This document shows, piece after piece, positions 6,531 through 13,993 of a DNA stretch of 18,258 bases. The stretch is taken from positions 1-18,258 of the forward strand of contig CAZEPT010000008.1 of the NCBI GenBank assembly GCA_964514225.1. The letters run 5' to 3'. The stretch comes from CAZEPT01 sp964514225. GTDB lineage: Bacteria > Patescibacteriota > Minisyncoccia > Phycocordibacterales > UBA9973. Under the pieces are notes generated by a model. The model worked only from the letters and a program-made list of their open reading frames with translations, was not told where the DNA came from and searched no databases. Numbering within the stretch: position 1 is the first letter of the stretch; each line of letters opens with the position of its first letter. A program made the position numbers and the translations under genes.

Positions 6531-6536
6531 TATCAT
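6531..6536 (+). promoter_or_regulatory. Extended -10 of the PBP gene, predicted leaderless
   Basis: TATCAT is preceded by TGG (extended -10) and followed by GAATAC (6 nt) and then ATG 6543. This placement argues against the upstream TTG at 6519 as the start codon. Confidence 0.6.
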
Positions 6537-6542
6537 GAATAC

Positions 6543-8825
6543 ATGCTTTTAAAACCATTAAAAAAGAAAGGACGAAACATCTTTGAGCGATTACACTTCT
6601 TTAAAGCAGGTCACCCTGGTCACAAAAACAAGAATTCTTTCTTTTCCCGGCACCCTATCTTACAAAAAACTCTCCTCTTTATCCTCAGTTTAGGAATTCT
6701 CACTACAACAGTAATACTTATTTGGATTAGCACTATCAACTTGCCTGATTTTAACGACTTTGAGAACCGCATTGTCCAAAAATCCACTCAACTCTATGAC
6801 CGAACAGGAAAAATTCTCCTTTACGATATTCACAAGGAGTTCAAGCGCACAGTTATTCCCTTTGACGAAATGGGTGAAAACATAAAAATGGCAACAATCG
6901 CGATTGAAGATGATAGATTCTATTCACACATAGGAATTCGTCCACTTTCTATTATGAGGGCTGTCTACGGAAATGCTATTTCAGATACCACTCAAGGGGG
7001 GTCGACGATCACGCAACAAATTGTCAAAAACACACTTCTCTCTTCTGAAAAAACCATTACTCGAAAAATCAAAGAATGGATTTTAGCTGTTAAAATAGAA
7101 CGCGTACTCACAAAAGATGAAATACTCGCCATTTATTTAAACGAGTCTCCATACGGAGGAACAGTATATGGTGTTGAACAAGCGAGTCAAACATACTTTT
7201 CTAAGCCTGCAAAAGAACTCACGATTGCTGAAGCTGCGTATATTGCATCAATTCCTCAACGCCCAACATACTTCTTGCCGTTTGGAAAAAACAACGATAA
7301 GCTTCTCATCCGAAAGGATTACGGACTTCTCCGTATGAAAAACCTCGGCATGATTACAGAGGAACAATACACTCAAGCAAAAAATGAAGTTATTAAGCTC
7401 AGTCCAAGTGACAGTAGAAACATTAAGGCACCGCATTTTGTTTTTTATATCCAAGACTATTTAAGTGAAACATTCGGTGAAGATCGTGTAAACCAAGGAG
7501 GACTTAAGGTTATTACTACTATCGACTATGACCTTCAACAAAAAGCAGAAGAACTCGTCAAAGAAAACGCTCTTGCAAATAAAAATAATTTTAACGCCGA
7601 AAACATGGGTATGGTTGGGATTGATCCAAAAACATCACAGATCCTTTTTATGGTTGGGTCTCGAGACTATTTTGATAAAACAATTGAAGGAGCTTACAAT
7701 ATCGCAACTGCAAACAGACAGCCGGGTTCATCATTTAAACCATTTGTCTATGCACTCGCTTTCGAGAAAGGCTATTTACCTGAAACAATTATGTTCGATG
7801 TTGGAACAGAATTCAATCCAAGTTGTTCACCTGATCATTTACCGATGGTTGCTGGTGCAGTCTGTTACGCTCCACAAAACTACACAGGAACATTTCATGG
7901 TGCAGTTTCTATTAGAAAGGCCCTCGCATCATCACTCAACATTCCTGCAGTACAGACACTATATATGGTTGGCCTCAATAATGCGATTAAATTTGCTCGT
8001 GATTTAGGCCTCACAACACTGACCGGGGGTGGAGAACGCTACGGACTGTCACTTGTCTTGGGAGGTGCCGAAGTAAAACTCTTGGAGATGGCTAATGCAT
8101 ATGGAACATTTGCGAACGGTGGTGTTTACAGAAAAGAAACAGGAATCCTCTCCGTCAAAGATAGTAGTGGAGAAATGCTTGAAGAATTCAAACAAACCGA
8201 AGGTAAACGAGTTATGAAAGAAAATACTGCATACAAAGTATCGAGTGTTCTCTCAGATAACGACGCTCGAACGCTTGTCTTCGCACCTAACTCAGCTCTC
8301 AATATTCCAGGAAGAAACGTAGCCGCGAAGACCGGTACAACCAACAACAACAAAGATGCGTGGATTATTGGTTATTCTCAGAGTATGGTTATCGGAGCTT
8401 GGGCAGGAAATAATGACGGAAGATCAATGACTGATACAGGATCAACTATCGCTGGACCAGCGTGGAATAAGATGTTTGTTCACGTGTTAAACACTATGGG
8501 TGATACTTATCCCGATACTCCCTTCCCTCAACCGACACCAGAAGCCAACTACGAGTCCATTAACCCCCTTGTACGAGGTCAAATCCCCGGATACCACTCA
8601 TCACTCTACTACATAAACAAAGACGACCCCCAAGGGGCTCCCCCAGCTAATCCAAGTGCGGATCCTCAGTTCAACAACTGGGAAGCAGCTATCGCAGCGT
8701 TCTTTTATACACCGCCAGCTCCAATAGATCCGAACCAACCTGTTGATCCAAATCAACCACCAGGAGACCCTGATCAACCTCAAGAGCAACAACCCCTACT
8801 ACAACAACTGCTCAACAATATATAA
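6543..8825 (+). CDS. Class A penicillin-binding protein (PBP1A-like)
   Basis: A bifunctional peptidoglycan synthase, membrane-anchored with its enzymatic part outside. It has 760 aa. A basic cytoplasmic N-terminus is followed by one transmembrane segment (about 42-64). The GT51 glycosyltransferase domain has EDDRFYSH (122-129, catalytic Glu 122), QGGSTITQQ (151-159) and YLNESPYGG. The transpeptidase domain has SSFK (active Ser 396), SLN (464-466) and KTGT (596-599). The last 60 or so residues are a low-complexity tail rich in Pro, Gln, Asp and Asn. The start at ATG 6543 is favoured over the in-frame TTG at 6519 because a -10 hexamer ends 6 nt before it. The gene is divergent from tyrS, stands alone and ends in a strong terminator. 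Confidence 0.96.
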   Translation: MLLKPLKKKGRNIFERLHFFKAGHPGHKNKNSFFSRHPILQKTLLFILSLGILTTTVILIWISTINLPDFNDFENRIVQKSTQLYDRTGKILLYDIHKEFKRTVIPFDEMGENIKMATIAIEDDRFYSHIGIRPLSIMRAVYGNAISDTTQGGSTITQQIVKNTLLSSEKTITRKIKEWILAVKIERVLTKDEILAIYLNESPYGGTVYGVEQASQTYFSKPAKELTIAEAAYIASIPQRPTYFLPFGKNNDKLLIRKDYGLLRMKNLGMITEEQYTQAKNEVIKLSPSDSRNIKAPHFVFYIQDYLSETFGEDRVNQGGLKVITTIDYDLQQKAEELVKENALANKNNFNAENMGMVGIDPKTSQILFMVGSRDYFDKTIEGAYNIATANRQPGSSFKPFVYALAFEKGYLPETIMFDVGTEFNPSCSPDHLPMVAGAVCYAPQNYTGTFHGAVSIRKALASSLNIPAVQTLYMVGLNNAIKFARDLGLTTLTGGGERYGLSLVLGGAEVKLLEMANAYGTFANGGVYRKETGILSVKDSSGEMLEEFKQTEGKRVMKENTAYKVSSVLSDNDARTLVFAPNSALNIPGRNVAAKTGTTNNNKDAWIIGYSQSMVIGAWAGNNDGRSMTDTGSTIAGPAWNKMFVHVLNTMGDTYPDTPFPQPTPEANYESINPLVRGQIPGYHSSLYYINKDDPQGAPPANPSADPQFNNWEAAIAAFFYTPPAPIDPNQPVDPNQPPGDPDQPQEQQPLLQQLLNNI

Positions 8826-8857
8826 AGAAAACCCCCTATTAATAGGGGGTTTTCTTT
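8824..8857. terminator. Bidirectional terminator between the PBP gene and the small gene after dnaN
   Basis: The arms 8824-8840 and 8841-8857 are perfectly complementary over 17 nt, with a CCCCC/GGGGG core and A and T runs on both sides. It serves the PBP gene on the plus strand and the dnaA-side transcript on the minus strand. The two convergent stop codons (8823-8825 and 8857-8859) touch its edges. Confidence 0.92.
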
Positions 8858-9108
8858 TAGGAGAGTTCTGTATAAAAAGAAAGTGTCGGATTCTGACTAA
8901 AGCGCTCAATGAGTATCTTTTTATGAAACAAGATATGCATCTTTTCTTGTGGATTTATTTTTAAACACACTTTTTTTCCTGAGAAGGAAATATACCTAGG
9001 TAACACCACACATTCTGTTTCTTCTAAAATAATTTGGGCACAGAGTTCTTTCTTCCTTTCAACAGGAAAGATATTTTTCTTTTGAAGATAGAGATCAATA
9101 TGATCCAT
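8857..9108 (-). CDS. Small protein after dnaN, possibly DUF721/DciA-like
   Basis: An 83-aa ORF begins 4 nt after the dnaN stop, so the two are probably co-transcribed and translationally coupled. ATG 9106-9108 is preferred to the upstream in-frame ATG at 9160-9162, which lies inside dnaN. The order of a helical N-terminus, a short strand region (VVLPRYISFSGKKVCLKINP) and a lysine-rich helix (KKILIERF) recalls DUF721/DciA proteins, which help load the replicative helicase and are often encoded near dnaA, dnaN or recF. That resemblance is weak and from pattern only. No membrane segment or catalytic motif is seen. Three cysteines or so are present without a zinc-binding spacing. Confidence 0.6.
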   Translation of the reverse strand: MDHIDLYLQKKNIFPVERKKELCAQIILEETECVVLPRYISFSGKKVCLKINPQEKMHILFHKKILIERFSQNPTLSFYTELS

Positions 9109-9112
9109 ATAT

Positions 9113-10228
9113 TTATTGAGACATCGGCATAAGGAGACAGAGTACTTCAGTATTGTCGGCACTTTGAATGAGTATTGGTTTTTGTGGTTGATTAATCACC
9201 ATAGTAACATTCTCTGGCATCTTAAGAAGTATGTCTTCCAAAAAATTCTTATTCACTAAAACCTCAAATGAGTCTCCGACAATCTTAGCAGTTACAGAAC
9301 CATTATATTCCCCAAGAAGATCATTTTTTGAATAGAATTCAATTTCTTGTGTCTTTGAGTTGATGTGCATTTTAACCTGATTACGTATGTCCATAAAAGG
9401 GTTGAGAGTTTTTAACACATCCATTAAATCAGTCTTTAAAAAAGAAGTGACCCCATGCTTAAGTGTAGGAATAATCTTTGTGTAGTCAGGAAATAATCCA
9501 TTAATCAACTGAGAGGTGATAAAAATATCTTTAGTAACAAAAGTAATTTGGTTTTTTGCTGGATACACTTCAACATCTACTGCTGTTGAATCATCAAGTA
9601 TTTTATATATTTCTTGAGCATTTTTTGAGGGGATTAAAATACTCGGAAAAGAGTACTCTTTTTTAGTCACCACAGAATACTCAGTTAAACGAAATGTGTC
9701 TGTTGTTACAAACACAAGCTTACCAGCCTGTTGATTAATAAAAATACTCGCAAGCTCCGGCTTAATATCACTCTTTGAAGCGCTTGAAAGAACAGTTTGA
9801 ATACCTTCTTTTAGTGTTGCTTTATCGATAGTGAAACTTTCTTCGCGAATATCTGGAAGTGTTGGAATATCTGTTGTTGGTTGTTTTTTTACATGGAGTT
9901 TGTTTTTCTTGTAGATAAAATTAACAAGATTATCTGTAATTTCTATTTCAATATTTTTAACATTCTTATCCAAAATAAGAGAACTAAAGATATTCTGGAT
10001 ATTTTGAGCATTAATTGAAAAAGTTACCTCTTCTTCAATGTCTTTGGTTTCAATTGAAATTTTATACTCAGCTCCTACACTTAAGTTTGTAGCTCTAATC
10101 GTAAGTTTGTTTTTTGAAATTATAAAAAATAAACAAGAGAGTGTTTCACTTTGTTCTTTCTTAACAGTTATCCGAGATAAAGAAAGGATTGCTTTTTTGA
10201 TTGTATCTAATTCACAGTGTAGCTTCAT
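9113..10228 (-). CDS. dnaN: DNA polymerase III beta subunit (sliding clamp)
   Basis: The ring-shaped dimeric clamp tethers the replicative polymerase to DNA and recruits repair enzymes. Length is 371 aa, typical of the three-domain bacterial clamp. The N-terminus MKLHCELDTIKKAILSLSRI resembles the family start, the middle has the clamp-like FTLDKATL-type segment (SFTIDKATLKEGI) and the C-terminus ends in LCLLMPM, matching the conserved (Y/L)LMPM end. ATG 10226-10228 follows TATAAT by 6 nt, so dnaN has its own leaderless promoter although it lies downstream of dnaA. It is A+T-rich, with poly-lysine stretches. Confidence 0.96.
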   Translation of the reverse strand: MKLHCELDTIKKAILSLSRITVKKEQSETLSCLFFIISKNKLTIRATNLSVGAEYKISIETKDIEEEVTFSINAQNIQNIFSSLILDKNVKNIEIEITDNLVNFIYKKNKLHVKKQPTTDIPTLPDIREESFTIDKATLKEGIQTVLSSASKSDIKPELASIFINQQAGKLVFVTTDTFRLTEYSVVTKKEYSFPSILIPSKNAQEIYKILDDSTAVDVEVYPAKNQITFVTKDIFITSQLINGLFPDYTKIIPTLKHGVTSFLKTDLMDVLKTLNPFMDIRNQVKMHINSKTQEIEFYSKNDLLGEYNGSVTAKIVGDSFEVLVNKNFLEDILLKMPENVTMVINQPQKPILIQSADNTEVLCLLMPMSQ

Positions 10229-10412
10229 ATCTTTATTATATATATTTATTATTACTATTATCCAATGTAAACTGTTAATATGTTTTTTAGTCTTACTCTG
10301 TATGTGTCTTTCGAAATTTTATTTCCCCAAACTTTATATATTTTTGTGAAGACTGTGGAGAAGTTATTCTTTGTTTTTCTTTTTATCCCCACAATCCCCA
10401 CAGCTATTCATT
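10229..10412. other. dnaA-dnaN intergenic region, candidate part of oriC
   Basis: This 184-bp region has several sequences one mismatch from the DnaA box TTATNCACA: TGTGGAGAA (10354-10362) and TTATCCCCA (10383-10391). A 9-bp direct repeat ATCCCCACA stands twice in tandem (10385-10402). The end near dnaN (10229-10262) is almost pure A+T, as expected of an unwinding element. On its minus strand it reads TAGTAATAATAA, which fits the DnaA-trio pattern, after a poor box-like TTGGATAAT. It also contains the dnaN promoter. The exact origin cannot be fixed by reading alone. Confidence 0.4.
10235..10240 (-). promoter_or_regulatory. -10 element of dnaN, predicted leaderless transcript
   Basis: On the minus strand a perfect TATAAT is followed by AAAGAT (6 nt) and the dnaN ATG. 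No good -35 at the usual spacing is visible. Confidence 0.6.
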
Positions 10413-11807
10413 TTATTTAAACATGTTTTTCAACTCCTCATACTCTTGAAGCATCTGTGGATTTCGTTCTAATTCCAATTTTATTTTTTTATAAGAGTGA
10501 ATAATGGTCGTGTGGTCTTTTCCCCCGAGTTCTGCTCCGATGACTGGATATGAGATATTAAAGTCTTCTCGCAAGATAAACATAATCATTTGTCTCGCGA
10601 ACACAACCTCTTTCCTCCTGGTCTTCTCATATATAAGGTCTTCTTCGATGTTATAGAAGCCTGAGACGGTCTTTACAACTTCTTTTGGTGACATCCCCCG
10701 CTTCTTCTTCATGTTGGTCTTAAAAAGGTTTTTAATATCCATAACAGTGATTTTTTCCTTCTTCATTTGAGATTGGAGGAGGATGTTTTTAAGGACACCT
10801 TCTAATTCTCGGATATTGACCCTCACATTCTCAGCAATCGTGTTGATAACTTCAGAATCAAGCTCAACACCAAGACTTTTTATCTTTTCTTTAATGATAG
10901 CAATACGAGATTCAAAGTCTGGTTCGATAATGTCGACCACCATTCCTTGTGAAAACCGAGACAAGAGTCTTTCCTCAAGTCCCATAATAAGACTTGGGTG
11001 TTTATCAGATGAAAATATGATCTGCTTGTTGTTTTCATACATCGCATTAAACAAATGGAAGAGTTCTTCTTGGGTTTTTTCCATTTTCCCAATGAATTGA
11101 ATATCATCCATAATTAAAAAGTCATATTTTCTATACTTTTCTTTAAACAAATGAGGTTTATTTCCCCCTCCTTGAACGGATTGGATATAATCTAAAGAGA
11201 ATTTTTCGAGGTTCGTATAGAATATCTCCATTTCTGGGTGCTTTATTTTTATTTCGTTTCCGAGAGCTTGGAGAAGGTGGGTTTTTCCAAGACCGGTTTG
11301 GCCGTGAATAAAAAGTGGGTTGTAGAGTGTTCCAGGTCGTGTGAGAATAGCTTGTGTTGCTGCATGGGCGAGCTCATTGAAAGTCCCAACGACAAAGTTT
11401 TGAAATGTGTATCGTGGGTTGAGGTTATCGTTTCTGTTGATATAGAGATCATTGAAAGGAAGTTCATTTTTTTGATTCTTCTCAAAATCAGGATGAAGCG
11501 CAGCTTCTTTCTTGATTACTTCTTTTTGTGGGAGGTCAACAACGCGAGTGACGACATACTCAACACAACGAGTTTCAGGAACATAGAGAACAAGAGATTT
11601 TAAAATAGTTTTGTGGAACTTTTTGAAGAGCCACTCTTTAACGAATTCATTTGGAACGGCAACCAAGATAGTCCCCTCTTCGTTTTTTAAGATAGCAGTG
11701 TTTTTAAACCACGTGTTGAAGTTTGCTCGAGAGATATCCTTTTCAATTTCCTTTAAACAGATTTCCCAGAGGTCATAAATATCGTCCCAAGTTTTTTTTT
11801 CTTCCAT
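10413..11807 (-). CDS. dnaA: Chromosomal replication initiator DnaA
   Basis: DnaA binds oriC boxes, opens the duplex and starts loading of the replicative helicase. It has 464 aa. Domain I (about 1-85) has the typical NFNTWF. Domain II (about 86-130) is a short linker. The AAA+ domain has Walker A GQTGLGKT (169-176), Walker B FLIMDD (230-235) and sensor 1 SSD (266-268). Domain IV has the DNA-binding signature GKDHTTIIHSYKKI (429-442). ATG 11805-11807 (MEEKKTWDDIYDLW) matches the family N-terminus and lies 6 nt after a perfect TATAAT; a longer version with 17 more residues would begin upstream of that promoter. It is divergent from rpmH, the classic origin arrangement. Confidence 0.98.
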   Translation of the reverse strand: MEEKKTWDDIYDLWEICLKEIEKDISRANFNTWFKNTAILKNEEGTILVAVPNEFVKEWLFKKFHKTILKSLVLYVPETRCVEYVVTRVVDLPQKEVIKKEAALHPDFEKNQKNELPFNDLYINRNDNLNPRYTFQNFVVGTFNELAHAATQAILTRPGTLYNPLFIHGQTGLGKTHLLQALGNEIKIKHPEMEIFYTNLEKFSLDYIQSVQGGGNKPHLFKEKYRKYDFLIMDDIQFIGKMEKTQEELFHLFNAMYENNKQIIFSSDKHPSLIMGLEERLLSRFSQGMVVDIIEPDFESRIAIIKEKIKSLGVELDSEVINTIAENVRVNIRELEGVLKNILLQSQMKKEKITVMDIKNLFKTNMKKKRGMSPKEVVKTVSGFYNIEEDLIYEKTRRKEVVFARQMIMFILREDFNISYPVIGAELGGKDHTTIIHSYKKIKLELERNPQMLQEYEELKNMFK

Positions 11808-11813
11808 GGAGAT

Positions 11814-11819
11814 ATTATA
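11814..11819 (-). promoter_or_regulatory. -10 element of dnaA, predicted leaderless transcript
   Basis: On the minus strand a perfect TATAAT is followed by ATCTCC (6 nt) and the dnaA ATG. The 6-nt spacer has no Shine-Dalgarno sequence. Confidence 0.62.
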
Positions 11820-11901
11820 TATGTAATTTGCCAAATTCCTAATGAATCCCCTGCCCAAAAACCTGTGTACAACCTGTTAATAACCCCGACTATTCAAAAA
11901 A

Positions 11902-11930
11902 TTGATAAAATTCAAAAAATAGTGTACAAT
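11902..11930 (+). promoter_or_regulatory. Promoter of the rpmH operon, predicted leaderless
   Basis: TTGATA (11902-11907) and TACAAT (11925-11930) are separated by exactly 17 nt, and the -10 is 7 nt before the rpmH ATG. This is the best -35/-10 pair among the predicted leaderless promoters. Confidence 0.72.
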
Positions 11931-11937
11931 CCCCTAT

Positions 11938-12084
11938 ATGTCACAAACATACCAACCTAAAAAGAAAAAGCGAGCAACTACTCACGGATTCCTCGTCCGG
12001 AGCGCATCTGCCGATGGACGCAAAATTATTGCCCGCCGACGACAAAAGGGTAGAAAAAAGTTAACAGTAAGCCAAGATAAGTAG
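11938..12084 (+). CDS. rpmH: 50S ribosomal protein L34
   Basis: A 48-aa basic ribosomal protein of the large subunit. It shows the family features TYQPKKKKR (4-12), THGFLVR (15-21), GRKIIARRRQKGRKKLTV (27-44) and a short extra tail SQDK. It is too short for standard ORF cut-offs. ATG 11938 aligns with the family start and is placed 7 nt after the -10. It opens the operon rpmH-rnpA-yidD, with yidC and jag following. Confidence 0.97.
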   Translation: MSQTYQPKKKKRATTHGFLVRSASADGRKIIARRRQKGRKKLTVSQDK

Positions 12085-12089
12085 TACCC

Positions 12090-12407
12090 ATGCTTAAAAA
12101 AAAAGAAAGAATCTCTCGAAAAAAATTTAATGAACTGTTCAAAAATTCTAAAATCATCTCGAGAGGTTCTTTTTTTATGCTCCGAAAGCACCCAGATGAT
12201 GTTTTCACAGCCGCCGTGGTTGTTCCAAAGAAAATAGCCAAAAAAGCGACGGAACGAAACCATATTAAACGACTCACATATTCCCTGATTGCAGAGAAAA
12301 TAAAACAACAGTCAGGTGTTGTCGGCTCGTATATTTTTATTTTTCAAAAGAAACCTATACAAATAAAGGATATACAGGGAGACTTTGAAAAAATAACCTT
12401 TGTATGA
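12090..12407 (+). CDS. rnpA: Ribonuclease P protein component
   Basis: The protein subunit that helps the RNase P RNA bind precursor tRNA during 5' maturation. It has 105 aa, near the usual 110-120. The family signature is present in reduced form as ERNHIKR (73-79), corresponding to the RNRxKRxxR region. The N-terminal KKKERISRKKFNELFKN and central AVVVPKKIAKKA segments also fit. Start ATG 12090 lies 5 nt after the rpmH stop without a Shine-Dalgarno sequence. The stop overlaps the yidD start as ATGA (12404-12407), indicating translational coupling. Confidence 0.93.
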   Translation: MLKKKERISRKKFNELFKNSKIISRGSFFMLRKHPDDVFTAAVVVPKKIAKKATERNHIKRLTYSLIAEKIKQQSGVVGSYIFIFQKKPIQIKDIQGDFEKITFV

Positions 12408-12646
12408 TAAAAAAGGTATTAATTTATATAATTATTTTTTACCAAAAATTCCTCTCTTTTGACACAGGTCTTCCTAAAAAGCTTGGAATATCAAAGGGAT
12501 ATGTCTGTATGCACTATCCAACATGTTCAGAATATACGAAACAAGCTATTTCCAAATATGGAGTACTTTATGGGATTGGGATTGGGCTCAAGCGCATTTC
12601 TACTTGCCGTCCAGGGAATGATCCAAAAGTTGATCCCCTCCTCTAG
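12404..12646 (+). CDS. yidD: Membrane protein insertion efficiency factor YidD
   Basis: YidD is a small membrane-associated protein that helps YidC-dependent insertion. The 80-aa sequence has an N-terminal amphipathic or hydrophobic helix (VLIYIIIFYQKFLS), the family motif YPTCSEYTKQAI (38-49), KYGVLYGIGIGLKRISTC and the end GNDPKVDPLL. It overlaps rnpA by 4 nt. The position between rnpA and yidC is the conserved bacterial order. Confidence 0.95.
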   Translation: MIKKVLIYIIIFYQKFLSFDTGLPKKLGISKGYVCMHYPTCSEYTKQAISKYGVLYGIGIGLKRISTCRPGNDPKVDPLL

Positions 12647-12689
12647 AAATACCTCCTTTTTCTTTTTTATGAAAAACAGTAAAATGGTG

Positions 12690-12695
12690 TATACT
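12690..12695 (+). promoter_or_regulatory. -10 element of yidC, predicted leaderless transcript
   Basis: TATACT, 7 nt, then the yidC ATG, within the 56-nt gap after yidD. It suggests that yidC-jag can be transcribed separately from rpmH-rnpA-yidD. No clear -35 is seen. Confidence 0.5.
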
Positions 12696-12702
12696 AGTAA
12701 GT

Positions 12703-13413
12703 ATGAAACTACTTTGGAACACGATTTTTTATAATCCTTTATATAACTTATTGATGTTTTTCGTCAGTATTTCTCCAGGACGAGATCTTGGTATTGCTGT
12801 TATCTTTTTGACACTTTTGGTTAAAATCCTTTTGTATCCTTTGTCTAAAAAGGCTATTACTTCTCAGTTTAAGCTCAAAATGCTCCAGCCGAAGCTTGAT
12901 CTAATCAAAGAAGAGACTCCTGATAAACAGCTCCAAGCCCAAAAAACATTTGCATTGTATAAATCAGAAGGTGTTAACCCGTTTTCAAGCTGTCTTGTTC
13001 TTTTAATACAGCTTCCTATTCTTTTTGCACTCTACCATGTATTTCTTTCAGGACTCGGTTCAATTAACACAGGACTTATCTACTCATTCTTCCCTACACC
13101 AAGTGGAATTAATCCAAACTTCCTCAATTTAGTTGATATCACCAAGCCTCATATCCTCTTTGCGCTTTTGGCCGGAATCAGTCAATTCTTCCAGCTTAAG
13201 TATCAGCCGATCGTCCAGGAAAAGCCTACAAATACAAATGATATGCAAGGTATGATGGCATACAATATGACTAAGCAGATGAAGTATATCTTGCCGGTCA
13301 TTATTACCATCGTTTCAATCAAACTTCCTGCTGCCCTTGCTCTCTACTGGATTGTGAGCAATGTTGTTACTCTTATCCAAGAGCGTGCTATTAAACGTTC
13401 ACTTCATGCGTAA
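12703..13413 (+). CDS. yidC: Membrane protein insertase YidC/Oxa1/SpoIIIJ family
   Basis: YidC inserts and folds membrane proteins, alone or with SecYEG. At 236 aa it is the short form without the large periplasmic domain of Proteobacteria. Visible are the first core helix with YPLSKKAI after it, the charged cytoplasmic loop (KLKMLQPKLDLIKE) with the coiled hairpin, TFALYKSEGVNPFSSC followed by LLIQLPILFALYHV, and C-terminal helices around KYILPVIITIVSIKLPAALALYWIVSN. The residue usually Arg in the hydrophilic groove (before the YPL segment) reads Lys (LLVKILLYPL). There is no lipoprotein signal. jag follows 6 nt later. Confidence 0.95.
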   Translation: MKLLWNTIFYNPLYNLLMFFVSISPGRDLGIAVIFLTLLVKILLYPLSKKAITSQFKLKMLQPKLDLIKEETPDKQLQAQKTFALYKSEGVNPFSSCLVLLIQLPILFALYHVFLSGLGSINTGLIYSFFPTPSGINPNFLNLVDITKPHILFALLAGISQFFQLKYQPIVQEKPTNTNDMQGMMAYNMTKQMKYILPVIITIVSIKLPAALALYWIVSNVVTLIQERAIKRSLHA

Positions 13414-13419
13414 AACTTT

Positions 13420-13905
13420 ATGGAAAACGCATCTATCGAAAACATCATACGGGATTTCTTAAAAAATACAGACTTAGCTGGTACTGATGAAATTGTCATT
13501 AAGCAAGATCCTGAGAATCCCCTCTTCTTTTCATTCCATACTAAAGAAAGCAGGTTCTTTTTGGGCCGAGATGGTGAAACACTTCAAGCAATAACGTACT
13601 TAGTCAAAAGAATTATTGAGAAGAACTTTAATGAAGAGACCGCTCGAGCAGTAACTCTTGATATTAATGATTTTTACAAGAAGCGGATCGACCAACTTAA
13701 AACGACCGCACATATGCTTGCTGAACGCGCTCGTTTCTTTAAATCTTCAGTTGACGTTGACCCTATGAACCCCTTTGAGCGCCGTGTTATACATGAATAT
13801 CTTGATAGTTACGGAGATATCACAACTGAGTCTGCAGGCGTTGGAAAAGACCGACATGTTGTCATCAAATATGTGGCTAAGCCAGCCGATGAATTTAATC
13901 TTTAA
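13420..13905 (+). CDS. jag: KH/R3H RNA-binding protein Jag (KhpB/EloR-like)
   Basis: Jag proteins are RNA-binding and have been tied to cell elongation and division control in Gram-positive bacteria. This one has 161 aa. It has a KH domain with GRDG (49-52) as the GxxG loop in FFLGRDGETLQAITYLVKRI, and an R3H domain with VDPMNPFERRVIHEYL and ITTESAGVGKDRHVVIKY. The separate N-terminal Jag domain of Firmicutes homologues is missing, so only the two RNA-binding modules remain. The gene lies 6 nt downstream of yidC, its usual partner, and ends before a strong terminator. ATG 13420 has no Shine-Dalgarno sequence, so coupling to yidC translation is likely. Confidence 0.94.
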   Translation: MENASIENIIRDFLKNTDLAGTDEIVIKQDPENPLFFSFHTKESRFFLGRDGETLQAITYLVKRIIEKNFNEETARAVTLDINDFYKKRIDQLKTTAHMLAERARFFKSSVDVDPMNPFERRVIHEYLDSYGDITTESAGVGKDRHVVIKYVAKPADEFNL

Positions 13906-13936
13906 TACAGAATTTCTAATTGAGATATAACATAAA

Positions 13937-13966
13937 AAAAGCGAGTGCCTTAGGGCACTCGCTTTT
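13937..13966. terminator. Bidirectional terminator between jag and the 540-aa gene
   Basis: AAAAGCGAGTGCC (13937-13949) and GGCACTCGCTTTT (13954-13966) form a perfect 13-bp stem with a 4-nt loop. An A run lies on the left and a short T run on the right, so it can stop transcripts from both sides. It ends the rpmH-jag block and the envelope cluster. Confidence 0.9.
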
Positions 13967-13993
13967 CATTGTAAATTAGTATTTTGCGTCTTG

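Larger units (their letters stand above)
11808..11937. other. dnaA-rpmH intergenic region, candidate oriC part with divergent promoters
   Basis: This 130-bp spacer holds both divergent promoters. Between them are TGTGTACAA (11864-11872) and TGTTAATAA (11875-11883), each one mismatch from the inverse DnaA box TGTGNATAA. They could serve origin function, DnaA autoregulation or both. In many bacteria oriC lies beside dnaA at the strand switch to rpmH, as here. Confidence 0.4.

Noticed and set aside
6519..6542. TTG start that lengthens the PBP by 8 residues
   Set aside because: The added stretch contains the extended -10 and has no Shine-Dalgarno sequence; ATG 6543 has the same spacing as other starts here.
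6484..6558. Longer tyrS start codons, adding up to 25 residues
   Set aside because: They overlap the divergent promoter region and extend beyond the family N-terminus.
7528..8007. 159-codon open frame inside the PBP gene
   Set aside because: It is another frame of the transpeptidase domain, with no start signal and no recognisable motifs.
11808..11858. 17-residue N-terminal extension of DnaA
   Set aside because: It lies upstream of and across the TATAAT at 11814-11819, and DnaA homologues begin near the chosen ATG.
12405..12410. Alternative genetic code with UGA as a sense codon
   Set aside because: All recognised genes run full length without in-frame TGA. The only TGA stop seen (rnpA) is followed directly by TAA, so it cannot decide, but nothing supports recoding.
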